A DNA stretch of 64,000 bases, taken from Thalassovita sp. Lineage in GTDB: Bacteria; Pseudomonadota; Alphaproteobacteria; Rhodobacterales; Rhodobacteraceae. The translations under genes and the position numbers were made by a program. Location of the stretch: the NCBI RefSeq assembly GCF_963691685.1, contig NZ_OY829290.1, positions 744,001-808,000 of the forward strand. Direction: 5' to 3'. The notes beneath the pieces were generated by a model. It was not told where the DNA came from. It was given only the letters and a program-made list of their open reading frames with translations, and did not search any database. Below, piece by piece: positions 1 to 8,733 of the stretch (position 1 is its first letter; each line of letters begins with the position of its first letter).

Positions 1-1
1 G

Positions 2-271
2 CGCGACGCGGATGTGAATTTTGAACACGCCGCCCGCCAGGCCTATATTGCCTTGGGCTTTGCTCTGGCCGCTGCCGCGGTGGAAGAGGTCGACAGCACC
101 CCGATGGAAGGGTTCGATCCTGCTGCCGTGGATGAAATCCTGGGCCTGAAAGAACGTGGCTTGCGTTCGGTGCTGCTGCTGCCGCTGGGCTATCGCGCTG
201 AGGAAGGTGACTGGCTGGTCAATATGAAGAAGGTCCGACGCCCGCGCGACAAATTCATCACCACCATCTGA
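2..271 (+). CDS. Nitroreductase family protein, C-terminal fragment
   Basis: This reading frame is open from the window edge and ends at 271, so only the last 89 residues are visible. The ending, with an FDPAAVDEILGL-type helix, a small hydrophobic strand with LPLGYR and a terminal VRRPRDKFI, matches the C-terminus of FMN-dependent NfsB-like nitroreductases (NAD(P)H-dependent reduction of nitroaromatics or quinones, cytoplasmic). The flavin-binding N-terminal half is outside the window. A GTG at 14 is an internal codon, not a likely start. A terminator hairpin follows at 295-322. Confidence 0.8.
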   Translation, partial: RDADVNFEHAARQAYIALGFALAAAAVEEVDSTPMEGFDPAAVDEILGLKERGLRSVLLLPLGYRAEEGDWLVNMKKVRRPRDKFITTI

Positions 272-294
272 TTGCGATCACATCGTGATCTAAG

Positions 295-322
295 CGGGGC
301 CTGTCATCAGGTCCCGTTTTTT
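295..322. terminator. Rho-independent terminator between nitroreductase and GNAT gene
   Basis: A 9-bp stem (295-303 pairs with 308-316, one wobble) with a 4-base loop is followed by six T. It lies 24 bases after the nitroreductase stop and overlaps the stop codon of the convergent GNAT gene. The T run is on the + strand, so it mainly serves the nitroreductase. Confidence 0.75.
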
Positions 323-738
323 GTTTGCTGCATCCAGATATAGGTCGGGCCGATTGAGGTTTCGGTGCTGTACTTCTGGAAGGGGTCGCCCTGTTGAGTA
401 AAGCCGTGGCGTTCATAAAACGCTATGGCGCCGCTCCGCGCATGCAGCCTGATGGGTTTGCCCATCCCATCCGCGCGGTACATAGCGGACCGCATCAGGG
501 CAGTGCCGTGACCTTGGCCCTGATAGCGCGACAATGTCGCGAATTTGCGCAGCTGAATGAATGCGCCTTCGTCAAAAAGGCTTAATGCTGACACCAGCTG
601 GTTGTTAACAAAACCACCCAGGTGCACCGCCTGATCATCGCCCTCGACGCGGCAAAACTCGGCTGGTTTGTCTGGCCAGAGGACCTGGTGGCGGATCCAA
701 AGCGCCTCATCAGCGGAGATGTCGCGGATGTCTGTCAT
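307..738 (-). CDS. GNAT family N-acetyltransferase
   Basis: The 143-residue protein has the acetyl-CoA-binding signature RYQGQGHGTA at residues 71-80 and the late Y-E-R-H-G-F motif typical of GNAT enzymes, which transfer an acetyl group from acetyl-CoA to an amine. The substrate cannot be read from sequence. It starts 14 bases after the stop of the upstream glycosyltransferase gene on the same strand, so the two are probably co-transcribed. Confidence 0.8.
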   Translation of the reverse strand: MTDIRDISADEALWIRHQVLWPDKPAEFCRVEGDDQAVHLGGFVNNQLVSALSLFDEGAFIQLRKFATLSRYQGQGHGTALMRSAMYRADGMGKPIRLHARSGAIAFYERHGFTQQGDPFQKYSTETSIGPTYIWMQQTKNGT

Positions 739-752
739 CTGGCGATGGGCCT

Positions 753-1604
753 TTACGACTCTGCTTGGTCTTTGCCACCTTGCGCATCTGCCGCGGACGC
801 ACGGTCCGCCTTGTCCCAGATTTCAGCGACCCATTTGGCCGGGTAGAGGAACTGGCGCATCGATTTAATCGGCCGCTTGAAGCCAAGTGCCCGTTTGATG
901 TGGGCCAGTGGCGGCAGGTGAGGTCGTGATGGCAGATATTGGCCTAGGGCCGCATCAGGCGGGTTCAAGGCGCCGGCAAAGATCACCACCCGGCAATTCT
1001 TTGGAATCTTCGGTGGGGTGAAGAAGTTCAACGGGAAGCGCGGAATGCACTGAATGCGGAAATGCTGCACCCAATCCTTCGGCCAGAACTTCACCCCGTT
1101 GGGGGCGTTCTTAGTGACGAAGTGCTGCTCAAAGCGATATTTGTCCGCAACAGCCTGTGGATCTGCGGCAAACAGCGCTTGCAGCGGGGCCAGCGCGCCA
1201 ACCGGCATCCGGTAGATTGAGGTCTGGCCAAGGCGATGCAATGGTTTGGCCGCATTGAGGGCAACCACCACATCCTCTTCCGCGCCGTACTCAAAAAACG
1301 GATCCAGTGAACCGGTAATCACCACATCCAGATCGATAAACAGAAAAGGGCCATCCAGATCACCCAGTTCCGGTGCCCAGAGGCGCGACTTGGCCCATTG
1401 TCCCAGCGTGTTCTGGGGCATGAACCCCGGCATTTCAGGCAAGTCGAAGCAGTCAATCTCAGGCAGGAACCCGTCGCGATTGTCGGTGAAACAGACAAAG
1501 CGGAACGGCGGCGTGATATTGGCTTTCACCATCTCGTACAGACGGTTCACGTAAGGGGCGCCGTATTTTGTACCCCAGTTAATGCAGACAACTTGCTTTT
1601 TCAT
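753..1604 (-). CDS. Putative glycosyltransferase
   Basis: The 283-residue soluble protein begins with a Rossmann-like strand (VVCINWGTKYG) and carries a DLD motif at residues 91-93 after a hydrophobic strand (FLFID), as in GT-A fold glycosyltransferases where the aspartates hold the metal and nucleotide sugar. No signal peptide or membrane segment is visible. The acceptor and sugar are unknown. No strong ribosome-binding site precedes the ATG at 1604. It is followed on the same strand by the GNAT gene. Confidence 0.65.
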   Translation of the reverse strand: MKKQVVCINWGTKYGAPYVNRLYEMVKANITPPFRFVCFTDNRDGFLPEIDCFDLPEMPGFMPQNTLGQWAKSRLWAPELGDLDGPFLFIDLDVVITGSLDPFFEYGAEEDVVVALNAAKPLHRLGQTSIYRMPVGALAPLQALFAADPQAVADKYRFEQHFVTKNAPNGVKFWPKDWVQHFRIQCIPRFPLNFFTPPKIPKNCRVVIFAGALNPPDAALGQYLPSRPHLPPLAHIKRALGFKRPIKSMRQFLYPAKWVAEIWDKADRASAADAQGGKDQAES

Positions 1605-1914
1605 GCGGTTTGGCTAGCAGCCAGTTTACGGTGCCGCAAGGGGGATCTCAGCCAACTGCCGCGCAGCAACGTCGATGGAGTCAATTTCCCTTGCTATATT
1701 GGCCAGAACGACCTATACGCGCGTCAGTCTTACGGCCGTCAAGAGTCGCGGACAGGGTGAGCAGGGTTTGTGGGTGACCTCAGACCCTTCTTCTTTTGTT
1801 TGTGTCCAATCTTGTTCCGGGCTTTTTCCAAGCGGCGGGGGACGAAATGAAACCAAGACCTGCGGAGACAACCGTTGGCCAGTTAAATCGACTTGTAAAG
1901 GATTGATACGCCAG

Positions 1915-3594
1915 ATGGCTATGACCTCGATGGAAGAGTTTGAAGCACTCTTGAACGAAAGCTTCGAAATGGACACCCCGACTGAGGGTTCCGTTGTTAA
2001 AGGCAAGGTAATCGCAATTGAAGCGGGCCAGGCCATTATCGACGTTGGCTACAAGATGGAAGGCCGCGTTGAGCTGAAAGAATTCGCAAACCCCGGTGAA
2101 GCTCCTGAAATCGCTGTTGGCGACGAAGTAGAAGTTTACCTGCGCGCGGCTGAAAACGCCCGTGGCGAAGCCGTAATCTCGCGTGAGATGGCCCGCCGCG
2201 AAGAAGCATGGGATCGCCTGGAAAAAGCATACGCAGACGAGCAGCGCGTCGACGGCGCGATCTTCGGCCGCGTCAAAGGCGGCTTCACCGTCGATCTGGG
2301 CGGTGCTGTTGCATTCCTGCCCGGTTCGCAGGTTGACGTACGTCCCGTACGTGACGCTGGCCCGCTGATGGGTCTGAAGCAGCCGTTCCAGATCCTGAAA
2401 ATGGACCGTCGTCGTGGCAACATCGTTGTATCGCGTCGCGCCATTCTGGAAGAGTCGCGTGCCGAACAGCGTGCCGAGGTTATCGGTAAACTGGCCGAAG
2501 GCGACGCGGTTGAAGGTGTTGTTAAGAACATCACCGAATACGGTGCATTCGTTGACCTGGGCGGCGTAGACGGCCTGCTGCACGTCACCGACATGGCATG
2601 GCGCCGTGTGAACCACCCGTCCGAGATCCTGTCGATCGGTGAAACCGTTAAGGTTCAGGTCATCAAGATCAACAAAGACACCCACCGCATCAGCCTGGGC
2701 ATGAAACAGCTGCAGGAAGATCCGTGGGATCTGGTTGCTGCCAAGTACCCGCTGGAATCGGTACACAAAGGTCGCGTTACCAACATCACCGACTACGGTG
2801 CATTTGTTGAGCTGGAGCCCGGTGTTGAAGGTCTGGTTCACGTGTCCGAAATGTCCTGGACCAAAAAAAACGTACACCCCGGCAAGATCGTTTCGACCTC
2901 GCAGGAAGTGGACGTCATGGTTCTGGAAATCGACGCCGGCAAGCGCCGCGTGTCGCTGGGCCTCAAGCAGACCATGCGCAACCCGTGGGAAGTTTTCTCG
3001 GAAACTCACCCCGAGGGCACTCAGGTCGAAGGCGAAGTCAAGAACATCACCGAATTCGGTCTGTTCATCGGCCTGCCCGGCGAAATCGACGGCATGGTTC
3101 ACCTCTCCGACCTGTCCTGGGACGAGCGTGGCGAAGACGCGATTCAGAACTACCGCAAAGGCGACATGGTTTCGGCCGTTGTCTCCGAAGTGGACGTCGA
3201 GAAAGAGCGTATCTCGCTGTCGATCAAAGCCCTGGGCGGCGACAAGTTCGCTGAAGCAACCGGCGGCGTGAAGCGCGGCTCGATCGTAACCGTTGAGGTT
3301 ACCGCGATCGAAGACGGTGGTATCGAAGTCGAATATGAAGGCATGAAGTCCTTCATCCGTCGTTCGGACCTGTCGCGTGATCGTGCTGAGCAGCGCCCTG
3401 AGCGTTTCTCGGTTGGTGACAAGGTTGACGTCCGCGTGACCAACGTTGACAGCAAGACCCGTCGTCTGGGCCTGTCGATCAAAGCACGTGAGATCGCCGA
3501 AGAGAAAGAAGCCGTAGAACAGTACGGTTCCTCGGACTCCGGCGCATCGCTGGGCGACATCCTCGGCGCAGCGCTGAAAGGCGGCGACGAGTAA
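1915..3594 (+). CDS. rpsA: 30S ribosomal protein S1
   Basis: The 559-residue protein contains six S1 (OB-fold) repeats, the length and layout usual for proteobacterial S1, which captures mRNA on the 30S subunit. The frame is open upstream to 1675, but homology begins at MAMTSMEEFEALL, so the ATG at 1915 is chosen; an AAAGGA lies 12 bases upstream, a slightly long spacing. Codon use is strongly biased, as expected for a highly expressed gene. A terminator follows at 3629. The cmk gene that often precedes rpsA is not present here. ihfB lies 340 bases downstream, the usual proteobacterial arrangement. Confidence 0.97.
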   Translation: MAMTSMEEFEALLNESFEMDTPTEGSVVKGKVIAIEAGQAIIDVGYKMEGRVELKEFANPGEAPEIAVGDEVEVYLRAAENARGEAVISREMARREEAWDRLEKAYADEQRVDGAIFGRVKGGFTVDLGGAVAFLPGSQVDVRPVRDAGPLMGLKQPFQILKMDRRRGNIVVSRRAILEESRAEQRAEVIGKLAEGDAVEGVVKNITEYGAFVDLGGVDGLLHVTDMAWRRVNHPSEILSIGETVKVQVIKINKDTHRISLGMKQLQEDPWDLVAAKYPLESVHKGRVTNITDYGAFVELEPGVEGLVHVSEMSWTKKNVHPGKIVSTSQEVDVMVLEIDAGKRRVSLGLKQTMRNPWEVFSETHPEGTQVEGEVKNITEFGLFIGLPGEIDGMVHLSDLSWDERGEDAIQNYRKGDMVSAVVSEVDVEKERISLSIKALGGDKFAEATGGVKRGSIVTVEVTAIEDGGIEVEYEGMKSFIRRSDLSRDRAEQRPERFSVGDKVDVRVTNVDSKTRRLGLSIKAREIAEEKEAVEQYGSSDSGASLGDILGAALKGGDE

Positions 3595-3628
3595 GATCTT
3601 TCGCCGCTTAGGCGAGATTAAATCCGGG

Positions 3629-3665
3629 AAACCCCGCGGTCTGGAAGGACCGCGGGGTTTTTCTA
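3629..3665 (+). terminator. Rho-independent terminator of rpsA
   Basis: A GC-rich 11-bp stem (3630-3640 with 3649-3659) and an 8-base loop are followed by a run of T. It begins about 35 bases after the rpsA stop and separates it from ihfB. Confidence 0.9.
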
Positions 3666-3933
3666 TCCACGGGCTTTGACAGAATCATCTGATAGGTGAG
3701 TGGAAAGCGATGCCGAATCAATGACTTCAACGAGGCCATGCCGCAGGCGCAATACAGCCTCGCGGTGACTTCCGGCCCCGGATGGTAGCCCAATTTCACC
3801 TGATGGTTGAGTAATTGTCGCGGAAACTTGCCATTTGCCGCAAAGGCAGGTTTCCGTAGCCCTTGTTTCTTTCTATAGTTCAACTAATTGCGCTGATATT
3901 GGCCAAAGCATTTTGCCGGGGGAGTATTTGCCG
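3666..3933. other. Intergenic region upstream of ihfB
   Basis: About 270 bases lie between the rpsA terminator and ihfB. A 91-codon minus-strand frame here runs across the terminator and has no family resemblance. The ihfB promoter must lie here, but no clear -35/-10 pair was identified. Confidence 0.5.
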
Positions 3934-4215
3934 ATGATCCGATCGGAACTGATTCAGAAGATCGCTGACGAGAACCCACACTTGTTCCAACGTGATGTTG
4001 AGAAGATCGTAAATACGATCTTTGATGAGATTACCGGCGCGATGTCGCGCGGTGACCGAGTTGAGCTGCGTGGTTTCGGCGCGTTTTCGGTAAAGAAGCG
4101 GGATGCTAGGGTTGGCCGCAACCCGCGCACCGGGGAATCGGTAGAAGTTGAAGAGAAGCACGTGCCTTTCTTCAAGACCGGCAAACTGCTGCGCGACCGA
4201 CTGAACGGAAAGTAA
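3934..4215 (+). CDS. ihfB: Integration host factor subunit beta
   Basis: The 93-residue protein is a complete HU/IHF DNA-bending subunit: two N-terminal helices, the [10 protein letters not shown] beta arm base, the RNPRTGE tip and [13 protein letters not shown] at the C-terminus. IHF beta pairs with IHF alpha to bend specific DNA sites in recombination and transcription. The frame is open further upstream, but the ATG at 3934 has a strong GGGGGAG ribosome-binding site nine bases before it and matches family length. lapA starts seven bases after the stop. Confidence 0.96.
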   Translation: MIRSELIQKIADENPHLFQRDVEKIVNTIFDEITGAMSRGDRVELRGFGAFSVKKRDARVGRNPRTGESVEVEEKHVPFFKTGKLLRDRLNGK

Positions 4216-4222
4216 ATCGCTC

Positions 4223-4579
4223 ATGCGCTACATTCGCTATGTATTTCTCGGCTCTCTGGGGCTTCTTTTGGTGTCGGTGGCCTTTGCCAACCGCGATGCG
4301 GTGACGCTGTCGCTGCTGCCGGATGCCTTTGCCAATGTGATTGGCCTCAACTACACGATTGAGATGCCGCTCTTTTTGGTGATCCTTGGTGCGATCATCG
4401 CGGGTCTGCTGATCGGTTTTGTCTGGGAATGGCTGCGCGAATACAAACATCGGGCAGAAGCGGCACGCAAAGCACAGGAAGTGCAGGATCTGAGCCGCCA
4501 GCTGAAACGTGAAAAGCGGCGCGCCGACACTGCGGAACAGAAGGACGAGGTGCTCGCCCTTCTGGATGAAGCGTCCTGA
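4223..4579 (+). CDS. lapA: LapA family (DUF1049) membrane protein
   Basis: The 118-residue protein has two membrane segments (about residues 5-22 and 48-68) followed by a charged coiled-coil tail rich in Arg, Lys, Glu and Ala, the LapA/DUF1049 pattern. In Escherichia coli, LapA works with LapB in the control of lipopolysaccharide synthesis; no lapB is seen here, so that role is inferred. It sits between ihfB and trpF with very short gaps, suggesting co-transcription. Confidence 0.8.
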   Translation: MRYIRYVFLGSLGLLLVSVAFANRDAVTLSLLPDAFANVIGLNYTIEMPLFLVILGAIIAGLLIGFVWEWLREYKHRAEAARKAQEVQDLSRQLKREKRRADTAEQKDEVLALLDEAS

Positions 4580-4583
4580 TCCG

Positions 4584-5228
4584 ATGCCAGCTGACAGTAA
4601 GGTAAAGATCTGCGGTCTGCGGGATCCTGATCACGTCGAATTGGCGGGGTTTCTGGGCGCGGCCTACGTGGGCTTCGTGTTTTTCCCAAAATCGCCCCGC
4701 GCCGTCACCGTGGCTGAGGCGCGTGAATTGGCTTGGGCTGCCCCTGTTGGGTTGGCCAAGGTGGCCCTGGTGGTCAACGCCGATGACACGCTGCTGGACC
4801 AGATCAACGACAACGTCGCCATCGACATGTGGCAGTTGCACGGATCGGAAAGCCCCGAACGGGTGGCTGAGGTCAAGGCGCGCTACGGCCTGCCCGTCAT
4901 GAAGGCGATCGGCATCGCGACGGAGGCAGATGTTGCCCAGATCGACAGCTATGCAAAGGTCGCTGACCAATTGCTGATTGATGCCAAAGCCCCGAAAGAC
5001 GCTGTTTTGCCCGGTGGCAACGGCCTGTCCTTCGATTGGCAGTTGGTGAAGCGCAAATACTGGTCGCTGCCGTGGATGTTGGCCGGCGGGCTTAACCCTG
5101 AAAACGTCGGTCGGGCGCAAAACCTGACCGGGGCCCGTCAGGTTGATGTCAGCTCAGGTGTGGAAAGCGCCCCGGGCGTGAAAGATCCCGCTTTGATGGA
5201 GGCCTTTATCAAGGCCGCACTGGCATAG
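4584..5228 (+). CDS. trpF: Phosphoribosylanthranilate isomerase
   Basis: The 214-residue TIM-barrel enzyme has the KICGLRD strand with the catalytic Cys near the N-terminus, a [10 protein letters not shown] segment and a C-terminal phosphate-binding region ([17 protein letters not shown]). It isomerises phosphoribosylanthranilate to CdRP in tryptophan synthesis. The ATG at 4584 gives the family's usual start ([11 protein letters not shown]) four bases after lapA; an in-frame ATG at 4566 would overlap lapA. trpB follows after one GNAT gene, while trpA lies 16 kb away on the other strand. Confidence 0.95.
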   Translation: MPADSKVKICGLRDPDHVELAGFLGAAYVGFVFFPKSPRAVTVAEARELAWAAPVGLAKVALVVNADDTLLDQINDNVAIDMWQLHGSESPERVAEVKARYGLPVMKAIGIATEADVAQIDSYAKVADQLLIDAKAPKDAVLPGGNGLSFDWQLVKRKYWSLPWMLAGGLNPENVGRAQNLTGARQVDVSSGVESAPGVKDPALMEAFIKAALA

Positions 5229-5238
5229 GGGGCAGGTA

Positions 5239-5703
5239 ATGGGCGTTGTTTTCCGAGAAGCCAACCGTGATGAGGTTCCGGAAATCGTTGCTTTGCTGCG
5301 CGATGACGTTTTGGGGCAGGGGCGCGAAGCGGCAACGCTGGATCCCTATTTCGCAGCCTTTGATCAGATGCAAGCTGAGGGCGGAAACCTGCTGTTTGTG
5401 GGCGTCGATGACAGCCGCGCCGAAGGCACGCGTGTGGTAGCAACCTATCAGCTGACGTTCATTTCGGGTCTGTCGTTGAAAGCGGCGCGGCGGGCGCAGA
5501 TCGAAAGCGTGCGGGTGCACAGTGATCTGCGTGGCCAGGGCCTGGGCGAAGCGATGTTTGCGGACGCTGAGGACCGGGCGCGGGCGGCGGGCTGTGGCCT
5601 GCTGCAACTGACCACAAATAAGGCGCGCAATGATGCGCAGCGCTTTTATGATCGACTTGGCTATGTTGACAGCCACGTCGGTTATAAAAAGACGCTGGAT
5701 TGA
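5239..5703 (+). CDS. GNAT family N-acetyltransferase
   Basis: The 154-residue protein has the GNAT acetyl-CoA loop LRGQGLGE at residues 97-104, preceded by an IESVRV beta strand and followed by the FYDRLGY motif near the C-terminus. It starts 10 bases after trpF, suggesting transcription from the trpF operon. The substrate is not predictable. The gene is complete. Confidence 0.85.
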   Translation: MGVVFREANRDEVPEIVALLRDDVLGQGREAATLDPYFAAFDQMQAEGGNLLFVGVDDSRAEGTRVVATYQLTFISGLSLKAARRAQIESVRVHSDLRGQGLGEAMFADAEDRARAAGCGLLQLTTNKARNDAQRFYDRLGYVDSHVGYKKTLD

Positions 5704-5955
5704 GCTTAGCGTTTCCATCAATCCCCTCTCGTTCAGATCTAAAACTGGTCCCAAAACACCCCGCAATTTCCCCAGAAACACCGATGAAACACCGATGGCT
5801 GCGGCGTCTTTGTCGCAGGGCTTGTCACGGCTTGGCTGTGCGTTATCTTCCCGATTTCAGCCCGCGGCCCTGATGCATGGAAAACAGGCTGGTAAAACCG
5901 TCCCCCGCGCCCTATGCACATGGGGATACAGACTTTCTGACCTGAGGAGCACCCG
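5704..5955. other. Intergenic region upstream of trpB
   Basis: About 250 bases lie between the GNAT gene and trpB. They may hold the trpB promoter. I looked for a leader peptide with tandem Trp codons or an attenuator hairpin and did not find one. Confidence 0.4.
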
Positions 5956-7209
5956 ATGGCCAACGACCTTTTCAACAGCTTTATGACCGGCCCCGACGAC
6001 AAGGGCCGTTTCGGAGATTTCGGCGGACGTTTCGTGTCCGAGACGCTGATGCCGCTGATCCTTTCGCTGGAGGAGGAATACGAAAAGGCCAAGGACGATC
6101 CTGAGTTCTGGGATGAGATGAATTATCTCTGGCAGCACTATGTGGGCCGCCCCTCGCCGCTTTACTATGCTGAGGGCATGACGAAACGCCTTGGTGGCGC
6201 CAAGATCTACCTGAAGCGGGATGAGCTGAACCACACTGGCGCGCACAAGGTGAACAACGTGTTGGGCCAGATCCTGCTGGCCCGCCGTATGGGCAAGACC
6301 CGGATCATCGCCGAAACCGGCGCGGGGCAGCACGGTGTGGCAACCGCGACGGTTTGTGCCAAGTTTGGCCTGAAATGTGTGGTCTACATGGGCGCCCATG
6401 ATGTGGCGCGTCAGAAACCCAACGTGTTCCGCATGAAACTGCTGGGGGCCGAGGTGATCGCCGTGGAATCCGGCCGTGGCACGCTGAAAGACGCGATGAA
6501 CGATGCGCTGCGCGACTGGGTGACCAACGTGCATGATACCTTCTACTGCATCGGCACCGCCGCAGGGCCGCACCCCTATCCGGCGATGGTGCGCGATTTC
6601 CAGTCGATCATCGGCAAAGAGGTGCGCTGGCAGCTGGCCGAGCAGGAAGGCGAAGGTCGACTGCCCGACACCGTGATTGCGGCCATTGGCGGCGGGTCCA
6701 ACGCGATTGGCCTGTTCCACCCGTTCCTGGATGACAAAGAGGTCAACATCATCGGTGTTGAGGCCGGTGGTAAAGGCGTCAACGACGATATGGAACATTG
6801 TGCCTCTCTGACCGGCGGCCGCCCCGGCGTGCTGCACGGCAACCGCACCTTCCTGTTGCAGGATGACGACGGCCAGATCCTGGACGGCTATTCGATCTCG
6901 GCCGGCCTCGACTACCCCGGCATCGGACCGGAACACAGCTGGCTGCATCAGATCGGCCGCGCCGAATATGTTTCGATCACCGATAAGGAAGCGCTGGAGG
7001 CGTTCCAGTTCTCTTGTGAGAGCGAAGGCATCATTCCTGCCCTTGAACCCTGTCATGCGCTTGCCCATGTGATGAAGATCGCGGGCGATCTGCCCAAGGA
7101 CCATATCATCGTGATGAACATGTGTGGCCGTGGCGATAAGGACATCTTCACCGTTGCGCGTCACCTTGGCGTTGACCTCTCGGGTCTTGAAGGGCGCGAC
7201 AGCGATTGA
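5956..7209 (+). CDS. trpB: Tryptophan synthase beta chain
   Basis: The 417-residue PLP enzyme condenses indole with serine to give tryptophan. The PLP lysine lies in HTGAHKVNN (Lys98), the phosphate-binding loop GGGSNA is near the middle, and the C-terminal CGRGDKD motif is intact. The length is typical of TrpB1. A GAGGAG ribosome-binding site precedes the ATG. Its partner trpA is encoded at 21,297-22,088 on the opposite strand. Confidence 0.97.
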   Translation: MANDLFNSFMTGPDDKGRFGDFGGRFVSETLMPLILSLEEEYEKAKDDPEFWDEMNYLWQHYVGRPSPLYYAEGMTKRLGGAKIYLKRDELNHTGAHKVNNVLGQILLARRMGKTRIIAETGAGQHGVATATVCAKFGLKCVVYMGAHDVARQKPNVFRMKLLGAEVIAVESGRGTLKDAMNDALRDWVTNVHDTFYCIGTAAGPHPYPAMVRDFQSIIGKEVRWQLAEQEGEGRLPDTVIAAIGGGSNAIGLFHPFLDDKEVNIIGVEAGGKGVNDDMEHCASLTGGRPGVLHGNRTFLLQDDDGQILDGYSISAGLDYPGIGPEHSWLHQIGRAEYVSITDKEALEAFQFSCESEGIIPALEPCHALAHVMKIAGDLPKDHIIVMNMCGRGDKDIFTVARHLGVDLSGLEGRDSD

Positions 7210-7227
7210 TCTGAGAAAGGGGCCGAC

Positions 7228-7893
7228 ATGGCACAGGCTACGGGACAGACGCTGCGGATCGATATTGTATCGGACGTGATGTGCCCCTGGTGCTTTGTCG
7301 GCTACCACCAACTGCGTTTGGCGCAGGAACAGACCGGAATCCCGATTGAGGTGTTCTGGCATCCCTTTGAGCTGAACCCCCAGATGGCGCCCGAGGGCGA
7401 AGAGCTGCGGGAACATTTGATGGGGAAATACGGCATCACCGTCGAGCAAAGCATCGAAGCCCGCGCCCGATTGGAGGCGATCGGGGACGAGTTGAACGCT
7501 CCGATCCGCTTTACCGACGGAAAACGGATCTACAACACCTTCGCCCTGCATCGACTGCTGCATTGGGCCGCCGAAAGCGGTCAAGCCGGGGCGCTGAAAC
7601 TGACCCTGTTTGAGGCCTACTTTACCGACAGCAAAGAGATGAACGATCCGCAGGCGATGGCCGATGTCGCCGCCGCACTGGGGTTGGACCGTGCCCGCGC
7701 GTTGGAGATCCTGACCGGCGATGACTACGCCGAAGAGGTCCGTGCGAAGCAGCAATTCTGGACTTCCAAGGGGATTTCGGGCGTGCCAGCGATGGTCTTT
7801 GAGCGCCAGCATCTGGTGACCGGCGCACAGGGCGTTGAGAATTACGCCAACATCCTGACGCAACTTGCGGCCGCACAGGCCGGCGCCGCCTGA
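7228..7893 (+). CDS. DsbA family oxidoreductase (FrnE-like)
   Basis: The 221-residue protein has a thioredoxin-fold start (IDIVSDVMCPWC) with a CPWC redox pair at residues 19-22 and a helical insertion. The cis-Pro loop appears as GVPAMVF, and the HLVTGAQG motif near the end is typical of the FrnE/2-hydroxychromene isomerase-like DsbA branch. No signal peptide is visible, so it probably acts in the cytoplasm as a thiol-disulfide oxidoreductase. It starts 18 bases after trpB with an AGAAAGG-type ribosome-binding site and is likely co-transcribed. Confidence 0.85.
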   Translation: MAQATGQTLRIDIVSDVMCPWCFVGYHQLRLAQEQTGIPIEVFWHPFELNPQMAPEGEELREHLMGKYGITVEQSIEARARLEAIGDELNAPIRFTDGKRIYNTFALHRLLHWAAESGQAGALKLTLFEAYFTDSKEMNDPQAMADVAAALGLDRARALEILTGDDYAEEVRAKQQFWTSKGISGVPAMVFERQHLVTGAQGVENYANILTQLAAAQAGAA

Positions 7894-8190
7894 GAAAACA
7901 GCCGTTCAATTTCCGGACATTTCTGACAATCCCGGCAGTGACATTCAGTCGTGCCGGTATTGCATGACCCAGTGGCGCGACGCATTGTTGCGTGCGGATA
8001 CAATTTAGTGTCCCGACGGCAACGCTGAATTTCACGATAAAAGTGTGTGATTGCAGCGAATCCACCTCTCGCCTTACTTCTGCACTCCGATGTCGGGGGC
8101 CATCATCCAAACGGTGCGTGCTGTACACACGTCCGGTGCGGTCGGCGCTGCCGTTCCCGTATGCCTGGAGGTTGCCCCAACAGCGGGACC
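7894..8190. other. Non-coding stretch upstream of the tRNA-like pair
   Basis: About 300 bases without a credible gene. I examined it for sigma-54 type GG-N10-GC sites and for a clear -35/-10 pair ahead of the tRNA-like genes and found none convincing. Confidence 0.4.
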
Positions 8191-8262
8191 GCGTGATTAG
8201 CTCAATGGTAGAGCAACAGATTTAGATTCTGTGAGTTGCAGGTTCGAATCCTGCATCGTGCA
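8191..8262 (+). tRNA. tRNA-like gene with UAG anticodon (Leu codon CUA), class I body
   Basis: The 72 bases fold as a full cloverleaf: 7-bp acceptor (two G-T wobbles), 4-bp D stem with GGTA in a short loop, 5-bp anticodon stem with loop TTTAGAT, a 5-base variable loop, and a 5-bp T stem with TTCGAAT. The anticodon reads UAG, which pairs with the leucine codon CUA. True leucine tRNAs have a long variable arm and this one does not, which is odd. CCA is not encoded. A second tRNA-like sequence begins at the next base, and a slipin gene lies downstream. It may be a regulatory or damage-sensing tRNA mimic rather than a decoding tRNA. Confidence 0.65.
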
Positions 8263-8336
8263 CAAAATGTAGCTCATTCGGGTAGAGCACTTGACGTTTA
8301 ATCAAGGGGTAGTGGGTTCGACTCCCACCATTTGAA
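8263..8336 (+). tRNA. tRNA-Lys(UUU)-like gene, degenerate acceptor stem
   Basis: The D arm (GCTC/GAGC), the anticodon arm (CTTGA/TCAAG with TTT at the anticodon) and the T arm (GTGGG-TTCGACT-CCCAC) are all intact and resemble tRNA-Lys. However, the outer two pairs of the acceptor stem mismatch and base 33, nearly always T, is G. CCA is not encoded. The gene abuts the preceding tRNA-like sequence with no spacer, suggesting one transcript. It could be a decayed tRNA or a non-decoding tRNA-like RNA. Confidence 0.5.
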
Positions 8337-8733
8337 AAGCTGTTAAGTCAGCGCCGGCCTTCAACGCCGGACCGTTCTTTACGGTTCACATATCAGGGTC
8401 CGGGACCGTCCCAGCGGGGTAGTTTGACCGGTAGATTGGCTGGTGAGGTTTCACTGCCAATTGGCATCCCGGCCCGCTCTGGTCTTGGCCGGAGCAGGAC
8501 ATGACGGTTCCGCCGCTTTGTGGTCCGCTGATCAGAGGTTTCTCTGACAGGCGCGCCGCGATGCTGCGCCCCTCTCGGTTCTGCTTTCGCCATTGGCTTT
8601 GGCGCGGGGCGTGTTCCGGACCTATCGCCCATCTTGGGCATAACACCTGCGGGTCATGCTGACCCCAACCCAATTCCAACCAAAGGAGATCGCTTTGCGA
8701 AGACGATAGGACAATACGAAAAGGAGTTTAGGT
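8337..8733. other. Non-coding region between tRNA-like pair and slipin gene
   Basis: About 400 GC-rich bases hold several short complementary segments, such as GCCGG/CCGGC repeats near 8354-8370. Overlapping frames here have no family resemblance. The stretch could encode further structured RNA or a leader of the slipin mRNA. A GG-N10-GC spaced pair occurs near 8684-8697 but matches the sigma-54 consensus poorly. Confidence 0.4.

Noticed and set aside
1780..3102. 440-codon minus-strand open frame opposite rpsA
   Set aside because: It is an antisense shadow of the strongly codon-biased rpsA, with no ribosome-binding site or family match.
3608..3883. 91-codon minus-strand frame between rpsA and ihfB
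   Set aside because: It runs through the rpsA terminator hairpin and has no recognisable product.
5857..7863. 668-codon minus-strand open frame opposite trpB and the DsbA-like gene
   Set aside because: It covers two certain genes on the other strand, and its product is low-complexity and unlike any family.
8386..8679. 97-codon minus-strand frame upstream of the slipin gene
   Set aside because: It has no ribosome-binding site, matches no family and lies in GC-rich sequence where long chance frames are common.
7894..8733. Sigma-54 promoter ahead of the tRNA-like genes or slipin, as in RtcR-controlled operons
   Set aside because: The only GG-N10-GC spacing (near 8684-8697) lacks the surrounding consensus, and none lies upstream of the tRNA-like pair.
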